Shown: positions 20,664 to 32,640, counted from the stretch's first letter. The stretch: 64,000 nucleotides of DNA from Ascarosepion bandense (GCA_037127315.1 JBBBDQ010000350.1:159501-223500), one strand, 5' to 3'. A program made the numbers and translations. Notes: generated by a model from the letters alone, not told the origin.

Positions 20664-21133
20664 AAGAGGAAAGTACTGGATTGCTATGTGATGCCGGTTC
20701 TTTGATATGGCGCTGAATGTTGGACAATATCATCAAAGGTGAAAGAAAAACTTGAAGAAGCTGAAATGTGGTTCTCCAGAAGGATACTGCGGATATCATG
20801 GACCAAACATGTGAGCAATGACGAGGTTTTGTAAAGGATGGAGACGAAAAGGAAATTAATACTGAGCATCAGGAATTGATAACTAAAGTTTCTGGGACAT
20901 GCAATGAGGAAGGAGAGCTTGGAAAACCTGTTACTAACAGGCCAGATAGAGGGGAAAAGAGGCAGGGGAAAGAATCGGATAATATATTTGAAGGACCTAA
21001 TCAGGTGGATGACGAAACGAGGCTTGCATGGTGGAACAGGAGAAAGCGTGCTAAGAGCCACCAGAGATAGGGAGATGTGGAAAGCCATGATCGCCTACGT
21101 CCTGAAAAGACATGACACATAAAAGAAGAAGAG
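20664..21133 (+). mobile_element. LINE family A 3' fragment nested in LINE B
   Basis: Begins AAAGTACTGGATTGCTATGTG and encodes decayed EMWFSRRILRISWTKHVSND, FLGHAMRKE, LLTGQIEGKRG and the end MWKAMIAYVLKRHDT, then AAGAAGAAGAGG. AAGAGG at 20659 and 21128 is a possible short target duplication. Confidence 0.85.
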
Positions 21134-21586
21134 GTAAAACCGACTGATCTTTCAAACTATTGACATATTAGTTTCTACCATTCTTTGGCAAAGTATTGGA
21201 GTCTTTAACGAACTTTAAATTGGTTAAACATTTAACCTCACAGGGTCTTCGTTCTGACAATTAATGTGACTATTGCTTCTCAAGATTAACCGCTGATGTG
21301 TTGATATTTATTGCTCAAAGAGTCTGTTGACTTAAATATTTCGGAGCCTTTTGTCACAGTTTGTCATGCTGGTCTTCTTCACAAGTTGAAGGATTATTCG
21401 TGTTTCGTGTCGACTTTTTCATTTGAGAGAATCTGTTGTTATCATTCCTCGTGATTAAATCCATCTTCTACGGCTACTGTTCTAGAGCATTTTTCATTGA
21501 TGTGGATGTCAACCATTACTATATTCTTGAACAAAGTATGTTCCTTATTTTCATTAAAGACCTTCTAAATGTAATCAGTTCCAAAG

Positions 21587-21591
<5 letters not shown>
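21134..21591 (+). mobile_element. LINE family B RT fragment, right of the nested LINE A
   Basis: Continues the RT: PTDLSNY, LVKHLTSQGLRSDN, a decayed region, HAGLLHKLKDYS (about 21365-21400) and MFLIFIKDLLNVISSKV (21540-21590), aligned with the family signature LFLIFINDL. Ends in a (TA)n run where YADDT would follow. Multiple stops. Confidence 0.8.

Positions 21592-21623
<32 letters not shown>
21592..21623. repeat. (TA)n microsatellite
   Basis: Simple TA run at the 3' edge of the LINE B fragment. Confidence 0.95.
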
Positions 21624-21629
<6 letters not shown>

Positions 21630-22086
21630 GAAATTAACGAAGATTAACGAAACTTGGTTATAAACAACCGATAATTTGAAATAATTTGTTTGAACATTAT
21701 TTTTTCTCAATACTCGTATTTAAGTAGATATTCTGTTTTTAATTAAATAATATTATATATTTATATCTACCGGCCTGATTATTTACGATAAATGTTTTTT
21801 ACGAAAATGTGTGTCATTCGGCAGGATTCGAACCTGCGACCCCTATCCTCATCGGGGAAGCTACCATATGATCTGGCACGTCTTAGACCTCTCGATCACG
21901 AATGACCTTCAATCTAAACGAGGTTTTAATCAAGCCTATATAACACCGTTTTCGATTTATCGCAATTACCATATCAGCTCTGAAATATATCGTAATGTCA
22001 ACAAATGTAAACATGTTACAGAAATTAACGAAGATTAACAAAACTTGGTTATAAACAACCGACAATTTGAAATGATTTGTTTGAAA
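21624..22086. repeat. 68-bp direct repeats around a tRNA-like sequence
   Basis: GAAATTAACGAAGATTAACGAAACTTGG... TTTGTTTGAA occurs at 21628-21693 and again at 22020-22086, about 393 bp apart, both beside (TA)n runs. This could be a tandem unit or recombined repeat with the tRNA-like segment between. Confidence 0.75.
21813..21906 (-). tRNA. tRNA-like (Leu/Ser-type, long variable arm) sequence or pseudogene
   Basis: About 94 nt on the minus strand. Acceptor arms GTCATTCG and CGAATGAC pair fully. The B-box GGTTCGAATCC is perfect, with T stem GCAGG/CCTGC. The D-arm text GATCGAGAGGTCTAAG is typical of tRNA-Leu, and a long variable arm with CCCC/GGGG is present. The anticodon stem (CCA/TGG) is short and no clear anticodon can be set. 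It may be a SINE head rather than a gene. Confidence 0.55.
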
Positions 22087-22120
22087 AAAATGATAAAACA
22101 AATATATATATATATATATA

Positions 22121-22141
22121 TAGTCATCCGCAGACAGATGA
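22121..22141 (-). mobile_element. Retrozyme 3' end stub
   Basis: After a (TA)n run, AGTCATCCGCAGACAGAT matches the hammerhead 3' arm and terminus of family i (stem I 3' strand CTGCGG). The rest of the unit is absent. Confidence 0.6.
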
Positions 22142-22252
22142 CAAAACTATTTACACTTGTCTGATAGGTTTGATAAAATCAAATTGTAAGCTGATCTAAA
22201 ACTAAGGCAAGACGTAGCTTGATAATTTTAATAGCACCAAACGAAATTTCTC

Positions 22253-23270
22253 TCTTTTTCTATGTGCGTTGTCCTTTCAGGACGTAGGCGATCATGGGCT
22301 TCCAAGTCTCTCCCTGGTAACTCTTAGCACGCTTTCTCCTATTAAACCACGCAACCTCCGTTCTGCCATCCACCCGCTCAGGACAGTCAAGTACGTTACA
22401 CGCTGTTTTTCTCTGTCTCTCCTTCCCTCTATTTGGCCTGTTATTATCAGGTTCTCCAAGCCCTCCTTCCTCATAACATGTCCCAGGAACGTTAGCTATA
22501 TTATTAGTTTTAATTTTCTTTTCGTTTCTATTCTTTCCAAAATCTCATCATTGCTCATGTGATCAATCCATGATATCCCCAGCATCCTTCTGTAGAACCA
22601 CATTTCAGTTCCTTTCTAGAATTGTCGACATGTATTTGGCATTTTGGGTTGCTCTTTTTGTTGATGACCATGTATTCTGCTTTCTCGTAGTTTATTTGTA
22701 GTCCTTTCTTTTTGCTTTCTTCAGTTACCTACTGTAAGAGATCTTGTAGTTTCCTTTCCGTGTCTGCTATCAACACTGTATTATATGCGTACCTTATGCT
22801 TTTCAGATTGTGGCCTCCCATGACGAATTCTGGCATAACTTCTAGGGGCTCAGAATAGTCTCGCTGTACAAGCTGAATAGATCCGGTGAAAATGCCTCTT
22901 TGTCTTACGCCCCTTTATATCTTTTTTAGGAGGTCTTGTAGTTTTATTTCCGTGTCAGTTATCAGCACTGTATCATCTGCGTATCTTATGCTGTGACCAC
23001 CAATGACGAATCCTGGCATAAATTCTAGGGTCCTCAGAATAGTCTCACTTTACAAGCTGAATAGATCTGGTGAAAGGATACATCCTTGCCTTACGCCCCT
23101 TTCTATTTTTGTACATCTGCTGAATTCGTTTCCTGTCCGTATGCAGGCGGTTTTCTGCCAGCAGATATTCTTGATTACTCTAGGTTTCTGAGTATTTTTA
23201 TCAATTCTTTGTGGATTATTGTCTCGAACGTTTTCGCATATTCTATAGAAACCTTGTTGTGTTGATGTTT
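22253..23270 (-). mobile_element. LINE family A copy with an internal duplication
   Basis: Minus strand. 3' terminus TGCGTTGTCCTTTCAGGACG, C-terminal region with GHVMRKEGLENLIITGQIEG, RT region upstream. The segment covering the catalytic YADD-like text and the following MPEF/MPGF region occurs twice (about 22731-22913 and 22924-23100), so the RT palm block is tandemly duplicated. Many stops. Confidence 0.8.
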
Positions 23271-23305
23271 ATATACACACTGTATCGACAAACGCTCTAT
23301 CTCTG

Positions 23306-23606
23306 TGTTGTGGGGTAGTTTTCGGACTGAAAGTTTTAATCGTGCTGTCTGTTGCTAATCGACTTAACACACCCAAAATGTTAGGAACTTGGTAATCGTC
23401 CACTGTAAGCTGACTCCTTAGTATTCGGCTAACTGTCGACTAATATCAATTGCCTAGTAGTTCTACTGAGCTCCAATAGAACTCTAAAGAACTCTCTAGA
23501 ACTTCTAAGAACTCCTATGAACTTCTGGAGTTAACCTTCTGTTAACTCTTATTAATATAGGAGGGAGAGTCCATTATCTGAGGAATAGGCGTGTTTCACC
23601 ATAACA
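23306..23606 (-). mobile_element. Solo LTR, copy 2, with 5-bp target duplication
   Basis: 301 bp, begins TGTTATGGTGAAACACG and ends CCCCACAACA on the minus strand. CTCTG flanks both sides (23301-23305 and 23607-23611). A 5-bp duplication and TG...CA ends fit a Ty3/gypsy or BEL LTR. No internal region is nearby. Confidence 0.85.
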
Positions 23607-23611
23607 CTCTG

Positions 23612-24567
23612 TTACTGAACACTCTTTCTTCATAAATATAGCACATTTTATACAATACTTTTATGTGTGTATATGTGTGTGTGTTAGAGAAAGAGAGAGA
23701 GAGAGAAAAAAAAAGAAGAGTTTTACGACATTCTAAAATACATGACGATAGATTAAAATAAAGATGTTTATACGTTAGGTTGTTATTTTGATCGGCTCTC
23801 AATCAATTCGATTTGGCACTCTGATCACACTGTCCCTAACGCAACCACTAAATATATCACCAAGGATATTATGCGCATATATTTATAGGTAACATTGTTC
23901 TCGCTCTTTGACTAACCTATTTCCCACTTACTCAAGCACCCACTCTCTTTCTCGTTCTCAGTATATTTATTTTGCCGTCGGCTCGATCTCAGTTCAAGTA
24001 TCTGTTGAAACTTTTTGTTTCACCCAGTCAGTTTTCTCCCCTTTGTCTAAATATCTTCTAGGCGTCGCGAACATCAATTATCATCCTTGTCCTTTCATTT
24101 AAAGGCTATCTATAAATACTCTAACTGACTGATCACGTGATACACATTCTTTCCTCATTTGTGATCAGACAATTTGTGATGTTTATCGGCTGCTATTTTC
24201 TCTAACAGCGTTCTTAACAGTATATTGTTTTCATTTTTTCTTTTCTCTTGCTCTTCTTTTCCACTTTTTGTCTTTTTAATTTCTTTACTTTTTGTCTGTT
24301 CCACTGCATTCTGTCTCACTCTCTCCCTTATTCTATGTCTTTTTTCTGGTACTACATTTTTCTGAAGTGTGCTTCCATCTCTCGCAATAGATTCAATTCC
24401 CATATAAAACTCTATATAATCATCAAGACTAACGATGCTGTGTAAAATATGCAACTATCTCAACCACCAAATCGAGAAGATCCACTGATCTTTCAAACTG
24501 TAATATAGTTCTGTGTCCCGCAGAAATATGATTTCGGTCAAAGGCAGGAATATAAATAGTGAGAAAC
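23612..24567. other. Unassigned AT-rich sequence
   Basis: Contains short GA and TG runs near 23660-23710. No gene supported; the frame at 24155-24454 (minus) is a purine-biased low-complexity stretch. Confidence 0.4.
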
Positions 24568-25345
24568 TGTTGAAGATCACCTCTTTTTACACATGAGAAT
24601 GGACTCGCCTGATGTGTACATATAATCCTGCCTATACAGAGAACAGCAGTAATCGTCACTGAGAGTTTTCTCGCTGCGACGGCATTTCTCACTGTCAGCT
24701 CTCTGCCTTCGGGCAGAGAGCAATAACCCAGTCGTGGTTCCGCCGAAGGGTAGAAGCACGACTGGGCAAAAATAGATAGCCATTTTTTGGCCGGGCCATA
24801 TAGCCTGGAAATCCCAGTCATAAACTGACCATGTGCCACATGTTGCCCTTACTGGGAGGGACAACTAAATATAGTGATCGTCACTGAGAGTTTTCTCGCT
24901 GCGACGGCATTTCTCACTGTCAGCTTTCTGCCTTTGGGCAGAGGGCGCTCTCTGCTTCCGAGCAGAGAGCACTAACCCAGTCGTGGCTCCGCCGAAGGGT
25001 AGAAGCACGACTGGGTAAAAATAGACAGGTATTATTGGCCGGCCATATAGCCCGGAAATTCCCACTCATAACTGACCATGTGTCACATGTTGCCCTTAGT
25101 GGGAGGGACAGCTAAATATAGTGATTGTCAGTTTTAAGTTGAGTTGAGTAGTTGTGCAGCCGCTAGTTGGTCAGTAAGAATATAGACTCATTACCCGGAC
25201 ATACTTCTTCACTACAAGATTGTATATATTGGTTTTTACTAAGAGTATTCCTGGTATTCCTGAATTGACTAACCCGTGTTCCAGTTTGTTTACTTTTGTT
25301 CAATATAACTTACATTTTTTATCTGCCTATCTGCTTTTGTTATTA
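24568..25345 (+). mobile_element. LTR family Z, copy with duplicated U3 block
   Basis: Starts TGTTGAAGATC, shares ATGGACTCG and the TATA-like TATAATCCTGCC and GAGAACAG with the other family Z LTRs. It then carries two tandem units (24650-24875 and 24876-25122) before the common 3' part (CTAACCCGTGTTCCAGTTT, ATAACTTACATTT). Boundaries at the 3' end are approximate. Confidence 0.6.
24650..25122 (+). repeat. Two-unit tandem repeat (226 and 247 bp) with conserved hairpins
   Basis: Each unit holds AATCGTCACTGAGAGTTTTC, then a GC-rich hairpin (unit 1: CTCTCTGCC, TTCG loop, GGCAGAGAG at 24699-24720; unit 2: GCTCTCTGCT, TCCG loop, AGCAGAGAGC at 24947-24970). A second hairpin follows, CCCAGTCGTG/CACGACTGGG (24727-24766 and 24976-25015). 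In the first hairpin a C-G pair in unit 1 is U-A in unit 2, which keeps the stem. Confidence 0.8.
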
Positions 25346-26209
25346 TTATGTGTAGTTTCTCAACAAGAATCGACAACAAAAACAAAAGTGTGTTTACGTC
25401 AAAAGCAACGGGGAACAAAGGAATGTAATGTACTTTTGTGACTCGATAGGAATGTGTTTGGTGTCAGAAACAAAGACCAAAAAAATGTGTTTGTAACAAG
25501 GCAGCCGTTCTCTAAGTCAGAAAATATAAACAATGACAGGCGCAATGTGATGGCATCAAAGGTAGCGCTTCCAAAGATAATTATCTGCAAAAAATGATTA
25601 CTAGTTGAGCCTACCCATAGATGACGCAATTAAGCGGCATTTGAGGAATTTCAGTAAAGATATTATCGGGGTTTTGAGCCAAAAGGCATAACAGAGCTGA
25701 GGGGCAAATGAAGACAGAGAAAAGAAGCGAACTCTCGATAAATCCCTCGTATGTGAATGATTTCTTCTGACTCCTACTCCACACAAATGAGTCAAAAAAG
25801 AAATAAAAATATAATTTAGTATTTATATTTATATACATGTGTTGTGTAGATCGTTGATGTCAGGACGATCGTCATACTTGGTTTCCAAATTTTATAGCAA
25901 AACTTTAATGGTGCTTATTTATAGACAAATCTTTCTTTACATATTTTATTCATGATTTATTCAGCTTTAAGGATACTATCTTTCATCTTGTTCAAAGTAT
26001 TTCAGACAAAACTGCATTACAATTTTCTGATCTTATTCAAACACGACAAACATAAGCGTAATTCTAAGATTCATTGTAAATAAAACCAATCGTCAAATGC
26101 TTGACATTGTTCAGGTCTATTATTCTTACATAGCCCCGGAGAGTCTGCGGAGAGATCTAAGGCAGGTCGTGGTGTGTTGTTATGGTTCCATTTCATGTTT
26201 TTTATATCC
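25346..26209. other. Unassigned sequence
   Basis: No domain or repeat recognised; possibly includes the 3' UTR of the R2-like element that follows on the minus strand. Confidence 0.4.
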
Positions 26210-29200
26210 CCCTAACATCCCTAACGTTACATAGACAAAGTTCTCCTAAGTGTGTGGGCTGTACTTAACAAGACAATTTTTTGTATATCTCTTTAGCCGG
26301 TGTTTCCAGGGATTTATTCAATGTGTTGCTTTGTTCCAATTTTTATCATTCCAAGTGCACCTACTATCACTGGCACGATTCTTGTTTTCAATTTCCAGAT
26401 TTTTTCTATTTCAATTTCCAGGTCTTTATATTTTGACAGCTTTTCGAATTCCTTGGTTGCTCTGTTACAATCCGCTGGACAAGCCATATCAATTAATAAG
26501 CAAGTTTTTTCTTTCTGGTTTTTAGCAATAATGTCCGGCCTATTTGCTTCAATTTTTCTGTCTGTGTAGAAGGTGTAATCTCATAGAATGGTGACATCTT
26601 TTTCTGTAACCGGTGCTGGGTGATGTTCATACCGGGGATTGTTTATAGATTTTCCATAGTGTTTGCACATTGTCCAATGTAAATATTGCTCCACTGTATC
26701 GTGACGATTTTATATTCATTTGGGGAAAGCACAGAACATCATGAGATTAGATGGTCTATTGTTTCTTGGTGTTTATCACAGAACCTGCATTTTGGATCCA
26801 CATTATTATGTATAATATTTATCTGAAAGTTTCATTTTCATATTTTATGCCGAAATAGTTGGTTCTTGGCTTCTGTTTTGCCTTTCTACAGAATCTACTA
26901 AATGTAAATCTTGCTTGTATTTACTGCCTCCTTTTATTATTGAATGTCTGTTCTTTCTTTCTTCATGTTGCTTGACTAATTGTATCATCCAGTCCTTTGT
27001 TGTTTCTATGCATGTTAGTATACCAATAGTTGTTGTCTTGTATGACAATTCTAGCTGAATAAGACTTCTTCCACCTTCTTTACGGGATATGTATAGACGG
27101 TTTACATCAGCCTTTGGATGATGCATCTTATGCTTAGAAAGAAGATTTCTTGTTTTAGAATCCATTCGCCTGATGTCGTTTAGAGTCCAGTTTAAGAAGT
27201 TGAAACTATATTGGACAACTGGGATTGCAAGGCTATTAATGGCCATCATTCTGTTCTGAGAATTCAATTCAGTTTTTAATATCAGTCGTAGCCTTCTATA
27301 GTACTCTGTACGCACTATTTTTTTTTTTTCATTTTTTATGGTGAAGTTTTTCACTGTCATTTACACCTAGATATTTATAAGCTTCTTCTGGCTTTAATTC
27401 TTTTATTGTTACAACAGGGTCTATGCAAATTGAGGATGTTTGTTGTAGCGATCCACGTAAAACTGTAGCTTTAGCACATTTATTCATTTTATTCATTCCA
27501 ATGTCTTCGCTGAAGCATTTTACCATTTGCATAAGACCGTCCAGCTCATTGTCATTCTTAGCATACAACTTTAAGTCATCCATGTAAAATAGATGGCTTA
27601 TTTTCTTTTGGGCTATTTTATAACCACATTCTGTTCTTTTGAGTTGGCTGATTAGTGCTATTAGTGATATGCAGAATGTAAAGGAGACAAAGGGTCACCT
27701 TGAAATATACCTCTTTTGATGTTTATTTCACCATTTCAGGGTTGTTTTCCATATCGATATGCATTGTTTGATGAAATCGATGATGACGGGTGATATCTTG
27801 TATATATTTAGCGTCTTCATGATCCAGGAAAGTGGTACACTATCGAATGCCTTACGATAATCTTACAGGACTAAGATTTTTCTTTGCATTGTAGCAGTTT
27901 TCCAGGCTCATTCTGTTAATAAGTAAACTGGTCTTTACATCCGTTACAGCCACGTTTGTACCCTTTTTTTTCAAGCGGTAATATGTCATTTCTTTCCAAG
28001 AAGAAATATGTCGGTTTTATTAAATTAGATGTTAATAGTTTGTATGTTGTCGGAAGACATGTAATTGGTCTGTAGTTTTTCGGGTTGTTTGTGTCACTAT
28101 TCTTGGGTAGAATAAATGTAATTCCTTTGGTCATTCATGCAGGAATTTTAGTGAGATCGTCAACCATTTCTTGAAGTTCTTTGGCTATTTTTTAGCTGTA
28201 TTTAAATAATATAGCCAAAAGTTAGGAATTTTATCTATACCTGGAAATTTCCAATTGTGTGCTTTTTCAGTGCACATTTAACATCCTCTTCTGTGATTTC
28301 GGCCCATGTCTGTTCTGGTTTATTTTTTATTTGTTCTATCTCTTACGCAATCCAATCTACTTCTTTGTTATGTTCTTTAGGGCAACTCCATAATTTTTCC
28401 CAGAACTGTATAACTTCTTCCATTTTGGTGGGGAATGTCACTTCAACTCTTTTTTTACCTATTTCCCTGTAAACTTTCTTTGTATCGGTTTGAAAATTTT
28501 TGTTTTGTGTGTAGAATCTTGATCTTTTCTCATAGCATCTTATTCTTTGAGCCGTCAGTTGTCTTGTTTGCTTTATTTTTCTTTAGTTGATAGGACTTCA
28601 TTTTCATTTCTAATGTTGTATTTTCTTTCGACTCTTCTGCCTTTTCTAGTTCTTACATTTATTCCTCTTGTCAGTTCATCGAGTACTGATAGTTCATTTT
28701 TATGTTGTTCGATTTCTTTGACTATATTTCTTTTCCAAGGTTAATCTTCATGTCTGCGAGACTGCCTTGTTTTTAATTTGATGTTCAATATTTTGTTGCT
28801 GCTATTGCTGATGCTATATTGCTTCATTGAGATTTGAGAGTGTCTTCATCCAAAATTAATTTGAATGCTGCATTGTAGAGCTTAATAGTTTCGAGGTTAT
28901 GCTTTGTTGCTTGTAATTTAGGGAGCTGTTCTCGTTCCTCCATTACAAGATTTTGTATCTGACTTATATGGTTCTTGATTTCTTCCTTGGCTTCTCGTAT
29001 GCTGTTCTTGTTTTCCGTAAAATAATTCTGTTTAATGTGTTCTGAACTCGTTTTATTGTCGTCTTGTAACTGACTCAGATCACACCTTTCCAGCACTTCT
29101 AAACATACTGCATTATCTTCACAGTGATTTGTGTGTATCACGGTTTCCACATTATGACCTGTGGCTTGTTTGATGTTACCATTTTTTATTTCTGATTCCG

Positions 29201-29990
29201 GTTTCTTTTCATATTTTGTTGATTCATCTATACTGGTTGTAATTCTTTTTATCTCATTAATTTCAGCCTGTGTCAATCGGTTATTTCGCATGATGTATCT
29301 TCGTACATTGGCTAATTTATTTTCGTCGATGTGCTTTCTATTTGTTTGTTCAACCTTTTCTCGCTAAATATCAAATGTTTGGCGAGTGATGAGTTTTGAG
29401 GTTTGAGTAACGCTTCATGAAATGCAGTCATAACTACTTTGTACCCCTCAGGAGGCCATTGTATTTTTTCTTTCTTTAAATATACGGTTATAGATCTAGC
29501 TGGAGAATTTTCAGGGTCATCATTAGGATTATCCTGGTTGTGGGGATCTGAAGATTCATGCTTTGTGCAGGAGTTTGTTCCTATGGCAGATTTTTCGATC
29601 TCAGGTAGGTTCCCTCCTGAAGAACGGGCTCCCTGTTTATCCACTGAAAGAGCCATACTGGACTTTGTATTTCAATTTATATTTCTCATATTTTCCTCCG
29701 AGTGACGCACGGGTCCAAAAGTCCACCCAAAGTTGCCCGGCATGTTGGGCACGTCTTTTACAAACAGGGCCCTGAAGCACGTCTTTTGCAAACAGGGTCT
29801 CGAAGCCTGTAGGGGATCGTTTGTGACCTCATAACGCAGTAGCCATTCACTCCTCGGTACGATTAACATCTTGAGTTGCGGGTTGTTGTTTGGAGTTTTC
29901 CTTCTCCTAAATGGGTTGCCAAGCGACAGCTGACAGACACGCGATTGGAATTCAAAGAGGAAGACGCTGTTTAAAAACAAAGAAATTGGG
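26210..29990 (-). mobile_element. R2-like LINE with restriction-like endonuclease, near full length, frameshifted
   Basis: Minus-strand order from the right. 29312-29656 and 28824-29291: N-terminal polar region (PPEGYKVVMTAFHEALL; coiled-coil-like EIKNHISQIQNLVMEE). About 28460-28300: linker MEEVIQFWEKLWSCP. 28134-27916: RT entry ITFILPKNSDTNNPKNYRPI and GYKRGCNGCKDQ. 27583-27329: MDDLKLYAKND catalytic box and AYKYLGV. 27360-26845: post-RT domain. About 26810-26750: zinc knuckle CRFCDKHQETIDHLISCC. About 26560-26310: endonuclease with RPDII, LLIDMA and EFEKLSKYKDLEIE, then IVPVIVGALGMIK. The PD...D...K layout is the R2/R4-type restriction-like endonuclease. Several frameshifts and stops mean it is not active. 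Confidence 0.9.
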
Positions 29991-31240
29991 CGTAGCAGCC
30001 CCTCAACGAAACAAAACATCACTACACTAGAGTATTTTATTTAAAAAAATGTTACTACTATCACTAGTTCTTGTAATAAAAATAATTGCTAAGAAAAAAA
30101 ATAATAGTAAAGAAAAAATTGACATACGTTCAAGTTTATTAGTACTGTGAGATTTAAAATAAAACTAATAATTTTTTCGTCCACTGTATATTCAGTTGTT
30201 TTTTCATTAAACAGAGTTATCAAAATAATATAAATTAAATAAGTATATAAAATGAATAAATAAATAAAAATAAATATACAAATAAATACGTATTCTTTCA
30301 AAAAAGAATATCGTAGAAATTATAATCAAACTGTTTCTCATAGTATTTATTCCTGTTGTTTTGCTTTGTTTTTGGTTTTTAAGAAAATTATAATAGTTAA
30401 AAAATAAAAATGAAAATAAAAAATAATAAAAAATTTATTTCGAAATATCGACAACTAAGGGAAATATGAATAATAAGAAAACTGATCATTCTATTTATTA
30501 GGATCATTTAAAGAAGAAACAGATAAATTAAATAATATATGAAGAAAAAATCATGTTTATGTTAAAATAGTAAAACAGAATTTCATATAGAAAAAATTAA
30601 AAGAGAAAAACGCCGGTTAAAAAAAACAAACAAACTCAGACGTAACAGCTGCTTAACGGAACAAAACATCAATACACTAGAAAGTATTTTGTTAAAAGAA
30701 AAAAATTGTTGTTACCATTACTTGTCCTTGCAACAAAAATAATTGTTAAGATAAAAAAATCAAAATTTACTGGAAAAGAAAAAGTTGACATACATTTGAG
30801 TTTATTACTGCCGTGAAATTTAAAAATAATAATTTGCTCTCCCACTTTATTTATCTGTTATTTTTTTATTAAAGTCGTCGAAAATAAGGTTATCGAAAAA
30901 TAAATAAATAAATAAAATGAATGAATAAATAAAAAATAAATAAATACGTATTCTTTCTAATTGTTTCTAACTGTTTTTAGTGTTTTTCATCGTATTTTTT
31001 CTGTTATCTTGTTTTATTTTTGTTTATAAGAAAGATTATCATAGTTTAAAAAATATTTCGAAATATCGACAACTAAGGGAAATATGAATAAGAAAACTTG
31101 TGGATGAATCTATTAGGATCACTTAAAGAAGAAGCAGATAATTTAAATAATATACGAGGAAAAATTAATGTTTACGTTTAAAATAATAGAATAAAATTTC
31201 ATTAGAAAAAACGTTACGTTTTCAGGAGCCTCAGAAAAAC
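29960..31240. repeat. AT-rich tandem duplication, about 650-bp period
   Basis: GAACAAAACATCAATACACTAG at 30657 repeats GAAACAAAACATCACTACACTAG at 30007. The following text (AAAAATAATTG, TTGACATAC, TTTATTA, GATCA, AATAATAT) stays parallel to about 30600 and 31220. The first unit starts beside the 5' end of the R2-like element, so it may be upstream sequence or 5' UTR repeats of that element. Confidence 0.7.
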
Positions 31241-31268
31241 ACGTCATTCCCGTTGTAATTCCAATCGC

Positions 31269-31270
<2 letters not shown>

Positions 31271-31318
<48 letters not shown>

Positions 31319-31520
31319 TCCTTTGATTTTTTTTTATTGCATACTGATGTATTTCCGGGTCCCAACCAGAGACGTGGGGTCAGATATGGCATCATGAGAT
31401 TTTTCACTGTCTTTTTATGGTAAGAAAAAAAATTCCTAAGATCACATATATTTTACACATGAAAAACTCTTCGTAAGGTGTGGTCTATAGTTGTTATATA
31501 ATAATAATAATAATAATAAT
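31271..31520. repeat. (TTA)n and (ATA)n arrays
   Basis: TTA run at 31271-31318 and an AAT/ATA run at 31498-31520. Confidence 0.95.
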
Positions 31521-32014
31521 CTCATCATGTGATGGCTCTACAAAATCTTTCGGTATTAAAGATTTGTCCTTTTCCCATATATATATTTAGATAGTCTTTT
31601 GCTGTTTTTCTTACTCTCTACTGTTAAAAGAGGTTTTATGGTTGCGAAATCTATTTTTCAACGAACGTTCTATGGCTCCTAAATAAAATTTGTCATGTTC
31701 TCCACACACCTTAAGCTTAGTATGTTAGTTTATTTTAATTATCCTTGCAGAAAAAATAATTTAAAAATATGTGTCGCAATGTCAGACCACAGCTTACTTT
31801 GCAGATTCGAAAGAAGGTTCAATACTAGAATCACTGAGCCTACCTGGCCATTTACCTTCCTATTACCACGTTCTTTTTTTACTCCTATAAATTTTTATTT
31901 GTGAAAAGAACCACTTAGACAAGTTTACTGCTCCAAAATATGCCGAGTTCCCTGAGGATAGGACCATGAAGCTGCGTCACTGATGGCGAGGGGCAGTGAA
32001 ACAAAAAGGCAGAT
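31521..32014. other. Unassigned sequence
   Basis: Nothing recognised. Confidence 0.4.
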
Positions 32015-32640
32015 ATGTGGTTTTTTTATCATTTCACCCCAAGCAAGGCATTTTACTGCCACTGTTGCGCAGGGGTTACATAAAGGAAAGTGATGAGAAA
32101 GAGGGGTTAGTTATAGGAAATATCAGGAGGAAGGTAATACACGAATGAGAATACCTGTTTAATGGGGGTGCCGTGGATGGAGAAAATGAGAAAATGGATG
32201 CGAGTTAGTGAGATAAGAGATGTCTATTGACCTTATATTTAAATTCCTGGAGATTGTAGCTGTCGGGGGAAGCAAGTATATGGAAGGGAATTCCACAGGC
32301 GGAAAGTACGAGAAAAGAAGCTTTTAAAGCAGAAATTGCAGTTACATTTTATCGGTTTCATTGTAAAAGGGTGGGACCTAGTTGCTAATCTAGTAGCCCT
32401 TGTAAATTCATACCTAGGGGGTACCAGTGAGCTAAGTTAATTAGAGCAGAAGCCGTGAAAGTATTCGTAGAAGAGGCAAAAGGAAGCCACGTCACGCCGG
32501 TGAGAGAGCGATTGCAGTCGAGCTGACAATCGGTATCGATCACATTACAGATTCTCCGTTGGATTTTGTCAAGAACCCCGAGGTGAATAGCAGGGGCACA
32601 CGACCAGATGTGACAACAGTATTCAATACAATGTTGAATA
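32015..32640 (-). mobile_element. LINE family B 3' fragment
   Basis: Terminus ATCATTTCACCCCAAGCAAGGCA and the coding end on the minus strand: EYCCHIW, LDKIQRRICNVI, then frameshifted text. Retains the site GCTAATCTAGT that is the LINE A target at 6.65 kb. Same subfamily as 14192-14727. Confidence 0.85.

Noticed and set aside
24429..25065. Repeated short frames (VVLLPFGG, ARRQRADSEKCRRSEKTLS) on the minus strand that look like a duplicated peptide
   Set aside because: They are translations of the duplicated hairpin-rich LTR unit; the DNA-level hairpin pairing explains the conservation better than a protein.
30003..31240. Possible CRISPR-like or centromeric satellite because of repetition
   Set aside because: Only two long units, no short direct repeats with unique spacers, and the genome is eukaryotic; it is an AT-rich segmental duplication.
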